From Thermoplasmata archaeon (GTDB taxonomy: Archaea; Thermoplasmatota; Thermoplasmata; Lutacidiplasmatales; UBA184), in contig JAKIVW010000059.1 in NCBI GenBank assembly GCA_022750355.1, forward strand, positions 1-10,483: a DNA stretch of 10,483 bases, in the 5' to 3' direction. Shown here piece after piece: positions 5,419 to 10,483 of this stretch (positions are counted from its first letter, which is position 1; each line of letters opens with the position of its first letter). The translations under genes and the position numbers were made by a program. The notes beneath the pieces are model-generated. The model saw only the letters and a list, made by a program, of their open reading frames with translations. It did no database searches and was not told the origin of the DNA.

Positions 5419-8400
5419 TCACTCGGCTTCGTCGGGTCTCGGCGGCGGAGGAGGCAGCGGCACGTCCTCCTCGCTCCACTCGACCTCCTCCGTCTCCGGT
5501 GGAGGGCGACTTCGGGCACGACGCAGCGCGAGGACGACTGTGACGACCGCCACGATCCCCACCGTCCCGACGAGGAGATACCCGACCATGCCCCAAGCTC
5601 CCCCCGGCTCCGACGGGACCGGCTGCAGCGCGAACGTGACCGTGATGCCGCTGGCGTTGCCGGAGACCGTAAGATTCCCGGAGGCGGGGCTCACTTCGAG
5701 GCTGGTGGGAAGGGACGCGAAGATCCGGAACGGATACGTCCCGTTGGCCAGGTCGAAGGAAAGGCTCGACCCGGAGGAGCTCAAGTTCTGGCCCGCGAAA
5801 ACGACGTTCCACGCGGTTCCGTTGGGGAGTCCGGCCTCACTGAACAGTACGGCATACCGGACCTGGAACCAAGTGATCCCCTCGGTGAGGGCTCCGGCGA
5901 TGACGGTGATCGATCCCCGATACCGGAGGGAATCCTCATGCCAACCCGGGATCGGGGAGAGATTGTAGGCGTACGACCCGTTGGGTGCCTCCCACCCCAC
6001 GAGCGACGAGTTCGTCCCGTGGAACGTCCCGTTCACCGTGATCCCCCAGGGGGTACCCGCGGGGAGGCCGGATTCTTCCCAGGTCACGCCGTAGAGGACC
6101 GGCTCGAACTCGACGATCTGGGAAACGTTCGCGCCCCGGACCGCGAGTTCGCTCCCGGCGCCGATCACCCCTTCATAGTATCCGGGCACGTTACCCACAG
6201 AGACCGAGTAGGACCCGTTCGATTCGATGAAGGAGATCGCCCCGGTTCCCACCGAGACGACGCCCGACCGCTGCACTCCCCCCAGGGTGACGTTCCACGC
6301 GGTCCCGTCCGGGAGTCCGCTCGCCGTGAACTCCACCGAATACGTGGGGAGCGTGAACTGAAGGAGGACGGACCGGTTCGCGCCGAGGTACGGGACGGTT
6401 CCGGTGCGGGGAGTGACTCCCCACGCCGGTGGGGGGGTGACGGAGAAGGAGAGGGTTCCCGTCGGAAGCACCCACGAAGGGAGAGCGATGAGCGGCTCGG
6501 TCGAGCGGTACAGATGGGCTCCGACCGCCACCTCCCAGGCGGATCCGGGCGCCAGACCCCCCGCTACGAAGTCCAACCAGGAGGAAAGGAACGCCGGAGC
6601 GGGGGCGGTGTCCTCGATACCGGCGGCGATCGGGTAGGGGGCTCCCCCGTGCCAATCCGACCAGTAGTTGCCGACCCCCTCCCATGTGAAGTTGATCCCC
6701 CGACCGAGGAAGAACTCGACCTGAATGTGGGCCGCGTCGTACGTCCCCTCCACACTGGCGCCGTCGTTCGCCACGAAGTTGTTCCCATAGAACGTGTCGT
6801 TCTGGGCATCCAGGATGTAGAGGCCGTAACTGGTCGAGTCCTCGATCGTGCTCTGCACCAGCGTGATGTTCGACGCCCCGTCCATCGAGACCCCATGCAC
6901 GTCCGACGCCGCGAACAGGTGGTCGATCGTGGCGAATTGGGTCCCGTTCAACTCGATCGCCGTTCCGCTTCCCCACGATCGCACGTTCGAGATCGTCAGT
7001 TGGTCGGAGTACACGTCCTGGACTCCGAACGAGCAGTTGACCGCCGTCAGATTCGAGATCGTGAGTGAGAAGTCGTCCTCGGTCTGCAGGGGACCGTCCG
7101 GATAGTCGAGCCCGAGAAACGGATTCCGGAAGTAGGCGGGACCCGCGCCGGGATTGACCTCGCTCACGCCCGAGACGGTCGCCTCCGAGATCCCGACCAG
7201 CTGGGCGTCGATCGACTCGTTGAAGGCGGAGAGGTTCGTCAGGTCGCCGTGGGCGCCGGTCCACCAGCTCAACCCGATGGAATTGCCGGTCGCCTCGATC
7301 CCCGAGACGGTCACGTTGTTCGTGTCGCTCAGGCTCACCGCCACGCTCCCGTTGACCGCGGTGAGGTTGCGAACGGTGACGTTCTGCGACTCGAGCAGGA
7401 TGAGGGTCAGGCTCTGGGAGAGCGCGGTTCCGTTCGTCACCGAGACATCGGAGTCGGCCGTGCCCCCGACCGCTTCCCCCCCGGAGGCGGACCGAATGTT
7501 CTCGATCGACAGGTGGGTGGAACCCGTGCTCCCTTCCAACCCACCCCCGTCGGTGCTGACATTGATGTTCTCGAACGTGACGTCGCTCGAGTTCGACAAG
7601 GTTTCGACGTCGTTCCCCCCGATCGTCGCGGTGAGATTCGAGAAGGCGAAGTGGTGGTCGTCGTCGAGGTACCACATCGTGAGCCCGCCGGAGGCGGCCG
7701 AGAGGTTCCAGAACGTTCCATACTGGCAGTAGTTCACCTCGGCCAGCGTCGAAGCGGCGAGGCCGGAACTGGAGAGGTTCCAACCGGTGAGGTCGGTCCA
7801 GTCCGCCACCCCCAGTCCGTTCGCATTGACCGAGGAGAAATCATGGACGACCAGGTGAGTGCCGTTCGCGAGCGACCCGGTCCAGCCGCACGCGGTCGGG
7901 AGTGGATTGGGGGGAAGAACGGGGAGATTGGCGCACGTCGTGTTCCACCCACCGAGCGCGACGTTCGTGAGGTCGTTGCCAAGGATCCCGGTCCCGCCGG
8001 CGAACACCCGCACCTGATCGGCGGTCAGGTTCCCGGAATCGAACGCCTCGATCCCGATGGCCCCGCCCGAGGCCGTGAGGTTGGTGACGGTCGTACCGTT
8101 CGATTCGATGATCTCGAGCCCCGTCCACCCCGTCTCGGTCGCGTTGACGTTGGAGACCTCCGTTCCTTGGGCGTGTAAGATCTCGATCCCCGAATCGGTG
8201 CCAAATCCGGCGGGCAGCAGGACCGGGCCCCCCGTCGACGCCAAGTTGGTCAGTTGGGTACCCACGGAGCCCACCACGACCGCGGCGGCGGTCGCGCTCG
8301 AGGAGAGATTGGCCCCGCGGCTGGCCTGCGTTTCGTAGAACTCGACGGAAGGTAGGTCGAACCCTTCGAGCTGCGGGCTGATGGCGGGAAAGGACCCGTT

Positions 8401-10266
8401 CAGCACGGCCCCGTCGACCGAGGGCGCCCCGCCTCCTCCGTAGAAGTAGGAACCCGCGGCGAGGCCGGGAATGTCTTCCAAGTTCCCGTACCAGTCAAAC
8501 TGGGAGGAACCTGAGCTCTCCCCGACCCGATCGAGCGTGATCGCGACCTGAGAGAGATTGGTGGCAGAGAACCGTTCGAACGTGGGGTAGAGGTAGTCGT
8601 TGAGCTGCCGGAAGGGAGCGGCCAGGTCGCGGGTCGTCCCCTCGAGCGTGAGCGCACTTCCGGCGGGGTCGTAGGATACCCCCACGGCCCCAGAATTTCC
8701 GAGCGCGACCGCCTGAGGATCACCGTCCAAGTAGACGGGGGCGTCGAGCGAGGACGGATCGGGGGAGAGGGTGAGCGAAATGTTTCCGCTGACATTCCCC
8801 GAGACGGTCGTCGTGCCGGGGTCGAACCCATCGGCCCAGGCTCCGAACACGTAGGGCGAGCCGACGGGCGGGGGCGGAAGGTCGGTCACGAGCCGACCGG
8901 CCCCCGTCGTGGGTGCGAACGAATAGTTGCCCCCTGCCGACGCCGACTCTGCCGTCGCGTTGGTCGCGAGGAGGATCCCATACCCCGGGTCGACGGCGAC
9001 CTGCACATGGACCCATCCCGGATTCGCCGCGGGTCCGAGTTCCGAAGAGGACGTGTTCCACAGTCCGTAGAGGAAAGAGGGTCCGGCACCGAGATGCTCG
9101 GTGGACCCCAGGTAGTAGATCGTCAACCCTCCCGAGGTCCCTCCGGAATCCTCCCCGAAATCGTACGCCGAGCGGATCGGCGCGTAGACCCCGGAACCCC
9201 GAACGAGCAGCTGAGCGGTCCCGTTTATCTCAGATAAGTACCCGTTCGAACCGGAACCGTCTCCCCCCAGTACGAACTCGGCATCCTCGGGGAGACCGAA
9301 TGGGGTGTACTGGGAACCATTCACCTCGAAGCGCGGCGGGTCGCTCGGCGACACGGGACCGTCGAACGCAACCCGATCGTACGAGCCGTTGGTCGTGGTG
9401 CCGTCGGAGACGAGGCTGTAATTGAACCACACCACCGGCTGACCCGAGACGGTTCCGATCGTGTTGAACAGGTTCACAGTGAACGGGTAGGAAACCGCGA
9501 GCGTCGGACCCCACCGCTGATAGTACGAGTTGGTCACCAGAGGGGAACCGTAGAGGGAGCTCCCGTCGTCCAACGTCGAGGAAAGGACCGAAGCTCCGGG
9601 CGAGGAGAAATTCCAGATGTTGTCCTCGAGCTGAAGCTCGGTTCCGTTGAACCGGACCGCATTCTCGGTCCAGAAAGTGCCCTCTCCCGGGGGGCCCTCC
9701 GAGCCGTTGATGGGCAGGCCGGCAGCGACGGTATCCAAGCTCCAGGTCAACCAGTTCGGAGCGTCCAGCCAGGGGGCGTAGCCGGGAGAATACGCCGCGA
9801 ACGTGTTCAGAGAGAGGTTTGCGTCAACCCCGGTCGTGTTGTAGGCATAGGGACCCGAAGCTCCCCGCCCGAGGTCGGCGAGGCCCATCGACGCCGGGGT
9901 GGTGGGATATCCGGATTGAACGCTGGGGCGGCTGGGGAGTGGATAATTCAGGAAGGTGCTTGGAAGGAGGGCTCGGGAGAGACCACCCGGAGATCCGGAG
10001 GCCCCTGGAATTGGCGGACCAACCAAATCCCGAGCCCGAGGGAATCCCGGCGGCAGTGGTGCGGGCTGAGCCGGAGTCAGTCGGGCTGTCGGGGAGTGGG
10101 GCCCGGTCGGTAGAGTACGCGGGCTCCAGTCCATGCTGGCCGCGGAGGTCGAACCCGTGGACAGGTCGGCTCCCGACGGGTGGCGCGCTGGCGCGGTGCC
10201 CGAGGGAACTACGAGGACCGCTAGGACCAAGATAATCAAGGCGGCGCGGCCGATGGAAACGTGCAC
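5419..10266 (-). CDS. Giant secreted surface protein: thermopsin domain, NosD-like beta-helix, Ig-like repeats, membrane anchor
   Basis: This 1615-residue protein is predicted to be exported and held on the outer face of the membrane. It begins with a signal peptide (Arg 7, hydrophobic core about 8-20, cleavage likely near PSGTAPA) and a Pro/Ser-rich linker (30-115). Residues about 118-402 resemble thermopsin (peptidase A5, acid proteases of thermoacidophilic archaea): SMGLADLG, YAYNTT, DNIWNF, VLGGDGSGSNG and YDFGED in order. After a beta-rich segment comes a parallel beta-helix (about 690-1205) with rungs of 22-23 residues, closing with the NosD-like GNYWSDW. Four Ig-like repeats follow (about 1230-1549), then a membrane helix (1559-1581), an Arg-rich stop and an acidic Pro-rich cytoplasmic tail. 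About fifty Asn-x-Ser/Thr sites imply heavy N-glycosylation. The start is GTG at 10266, before a good signal peptide. Thermopsin catalytic residues are not firmly established, so activity cannot be judged. It may degrade or bind polymers at the cell surface. Confidence 0.92.
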   Translation of the reverse strand: MHVSIGRAALIILVLAVLVVPSGTAPARHPSGADLSTGSTSAASMDWSPRTLPTGPHSPTARLTPAQPAPLPPGFPRARDLVGPPIPGASGSPGGLSRALLPSTFLNYPLPSRPSVQSGYPTTPASMGLADLGRGASGPYAYNTTGVDANLSLNTFAAYSPGYAPWLDAPNWLTWSLDTVAAGLPINGSEGPPGEGTFWTENAVRFNGTELQLEDNIWNFSSPGASVLSSTLDDGSSLYGSPLVTNSYYQRWGPTLAVSYPFTVNLFNTIGTVSGQPVVWFNYSLVSDGTTTNGSYDRVAFDGPVSPSDPPRFEVNGSQYTPFGLPEDAEFVLGGDGSGSNGYLSEINGTAQLLVRGSGVYAPIRSAYDFGEDSGGTSGGLTIYYLGSTEHLGAGPSFLYGLWNTSSSELGPAANPGWVHVQVAVDPGYGILLATNATAESASAGGNYSFAPTTGAGRLVTDLPPPPVGSPYVFGAWADGFDPGTTTVSGNVSGNISLTLSPDPSSLDAPVYLDGDPQAVALGNSGAVGVSYDPAGSALTLEGTTRDLAAPFRQLNDYLYPTFERFSATNLSQVAITLDRVGESSGSSQFDWYGNLEDIPGLAAGSYFYGGGGAPSVDGAVLNGSFPAISPQLEGFDLPSVEFYETQASRGANLSSSATAAAVVVGSVGTQLTNLASTGGPVLLPAGFGTDSGIEILHAQGTEVSNVNATETGWTGLEIIESNGTTVTNLTASGGAIGIEAFDSGNLTADQVRVFAGGTGILGNDLTNVALGGWNTTCANLPVLPPNPLPTACGWTGSLANGTHLVVHDFSSVNANGLGVADWTDLTGWNLSSSGLAASTLAEVNYCQYGTFWNLSAASGGLTMWYLDDDHHFAFSNLTATIGGNDVETLSNSSDVTFENINVSTDGGGLEGSTGSTHLSIENIRSASGGEAVGGTADSDVSVTNGTALSQSLTLILLESQNVTVRNLTAVNGSVAVSLSDTNNVTVSGIEATGNSIGLSWWTGAHGDLTNLSAFNESIDAQLVGISEATVSGVSEVNPGAGPAYFRNPFLGLDYPDGPLQTEDDFSLTISNLTAVNCSFGVQDVYSDQLTISNVRSWGSGTAIELNGTQFATIDHLFAASDVHGVSMDGASNITLVQSTIEDSTSYGLYILDAQNDTFYGNNFVANDGASVEGTYDAAHIQVEFFLGRGINFTWEGVGNYWSDWHGGAPYPIAAGIEDTAPAPAFLSSWLDFVAGGLAPGSAWEVAVGAHLYRSTEPLIALPSWVLPTGTLSFSVTPPPAWGVTPRTGTVPYLGANRSVLLQFTLPTYSVEFTASGLPDGTAWNVTLGGVQRSGVVSVGTGAISFIESNGSYSVSVGNVPGYYEGVIGAGSELAVRGANVSQIVEFEPVLYGVTWEESGLPAGTPWGITVNGTFHGTNSSLVGWEAPNGSYAYNLSPIPGWHEDSLRYRGSITVIAGALTEGITWFQVRYAVLFSEAGLPNGTAWNVVFAGQNLSSSGSSLSFDLANGTYPFRIFASLPTSLEVSPASGNLTVSGNASGITVTFALQPVPSEPGGAWGMVGYLLVGTVGIVAVVTVVLALRRARSRPPPETEEVEWSEEDVPLPPPPPRPDEAE
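5620..6579 (-). repeat. Four tandem Ig-like repeats (GLPxGTxWxV type) within the surface protein
   Basis: Residues about 1230-1549 contain four units of about 75-85 residues, each opening with a motif like SGLPxGTAWNVTLxG. The units start near residues 1232 (degenerate, GGLAPGSAWEV), 1314 (SGLPDGTAWNV), 1398 (ESGLPAGTPWGI) and 1476 (EAGLPNGTAWNV). Each carries a later NGSY or NGTY strand, except the first. They probably form a stalk of beta-sandwich domains between the beta-helix and the membrane anchor. The first is the most divergent. Confidence 0.75.
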
Positions 10267-10267
10267 G

Positions 10268-10294
10268 GTCCCGTAGGGCCTAGGGCCGCGGGAC
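10268..10294. promoter_or_regulatory. Dyad between TATA box and start of the surface-protein gene
   Basis: GTCCCG and CGGGAC are perfect six-base arms separated by 15 nt, spanning from the edge of the TATA-like box to just before the GTG start. The spacer holds a direct repeat of AGGGCC (10275-10280 and 10282-10287). A regulator bound here would cover the transcription start, so it is a candidate operator or mRNA leader hairpin. Chance is a real alternative in such GC-rich DNA. Confidence 0.3.
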
Positions 10295-10303
10295 GGTATT
10301 AGA
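10295..10303 (-). promoter_or_regulatory. TATA-like box of the surface-protein gene
   Basis: On the minus strand TCTAATACC is the only A/T-rich island close upstream of the GTG at 10266, centred about 33 nt away. A transcript starting about 25 nt from it would have a leader of only some 6-8 nt. Confidence 0.4.
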
Positions 10304-10326
10304 CGTCGCGCCGCCGGCGAGGTTTA

Positions 10327-10345
10327 CCGCCGTGCCTTCCGGCGG
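10327..10345. repeat. Perfect 6-bp inverted repeat in the divergent intergenic region
   Basis: CCGCCG-TGCCTTC-CGGCGG forms a six-base-pair stem with a 7-nt loop in the middle of the 181-nt region between the two divergent starts. It could be a protein-binding dyad or chance; nothing else is recognisable between 10346 and 10410. Confidence 0.25.
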
Positions 10346-10413
10346 AGGAGGGGCCCAAGGGTCGGGCGCACGGTCGAGCCCCGTGGGCCTCGTAGCCCGC
10401 TTCCGCGGAATGG

Positions 10414-10420
10414 TTAAGTA
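10414..10420 (+). promoter_or_regulatory. TATA-like box of the rightmost gene
   Basis: TTAAGTA stands out in GC-rich DNA and is preceded by a purine-rich GGAATGG that could serve as a TFB-recognition element. It is centred 31 nt before the ATG at 10448, predicting a leader of about 5 nt. It supports that ATG as a real start. Confidence 0.5.
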
Positions 10421-10447
10421 GGGTACCCCGCTCGGCGCGCCCGCGCG

Positions 10448-10483
10448 ATGGCCGAGAAGGAATCCGGCGGTACGAAGAAGTCC
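10448..10483 (+). CDS. N-terminus of an unidentified protein, cut by the window edge
   Basis: An ATG at 10448 opens a frame of 12 codons to the window end (MAEKESGGTKKS). The start is supported by the TATA-like box 31 nt upstream and by the divergent arrangement with the surface-protein gene. The peptide is charged and Lys-rich with no signal sequence, so a cytoplasmic or nucleic-acid-associated protein is possible, but twelve residues are too few to name a family. Confidence 0.5.
   Translation, partial: MAEKESGGTKKS

Noticed and set aside
5938..8178. Long + strand frames opposite the surface-protein gene
   Set aside because: The minus-strand frame runs 1615 codons with signal peptide, repeats and anchor; the + strand frames have no motifs.
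6652..8199. Periodic nucleotide pattern as a CRISPR or tandem DNA repeat
   Set aside because: The periodicity is at protein level (beta-helix rungs); nucleotide sequence between rungs is not conserved and no spacers exist.
10400..10447. tRNA-like stretch with TGGTTAAGTAGGG
   Set aside because: It resembles a D-arm only; no anticodon stem, T-arm or acceptor pairing can be built, and a TATA-box role explains it better.

Overview
The window looks like a high-GC archaeal chromosome segment, most likely from the Thermoplasmatota. The pointers are a thermopsin-type (peptidase A5) surface protein with the GLPxGTxWxV Ig-like repeats common in acidophilic Thermoplasmata, an archaeal type IV pilus/archaellum-style secretion ATPase, and TATA-like boxes 26-34 nt upstream of several starts, consistent with leaderless or nearly leaderless mRNAs. 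A soil or acid-adapted lineage such as Lutacidiplasmatales would fit, but that placement is inference; no rRNA or other marker gene is present. Coding density is very high and no gene-free stretch exceeds 300 bases.

Layout. On the + strand, 1-662 is the C-terminal part of a PilT/ArlI-type ATPase, followed 31 nt later by a beta-class SPPY DNA methyltransferase (694-1632) with no visible restriction partner. Four minus-strand genes follow, in transcription order from the right: a 1615-residue signal-peptide-bearing surface protein (10266-5419; thermopsin domain, parallel beta-helix with a NosD-like end, four Ig-like repeats, C-terminal membrane anchor); a MoxR/ChlI/PrkA-like AAA+ ATPase (5364-3835); a von Willebrand factor A (VWA) protein (3827-2040) only 7 nt behind it; and a 135-residue coiled-coil protein (1975-1568) whose 3' end overlaps the methyltransferase by 65 nt tail to tail. 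A divergent intergenic region (10267-10447) separates the surface protein from a further + strand gene, of which only 12 codons are visible.

How the genes may work together. The AAA+ and VWA genes form the most convincing functional unit: an ATPase remodelling machine with its metal-binding partner, as in MoxR-VWA, BchI-BchD or PrkA-YeaH pairs. The AAA+ protein has an unusual Cys cluster and an acidic tail, while the VWA protein has a long charged coiled coil, a cationic amphipathic helix and a basic tail. The client is unknown. The thermopsin/beta-helix protein and the small coiled-coil protein flank the pair on the same strand, but each seems to have its own promoter, so a functional link with the pair is only a guess.
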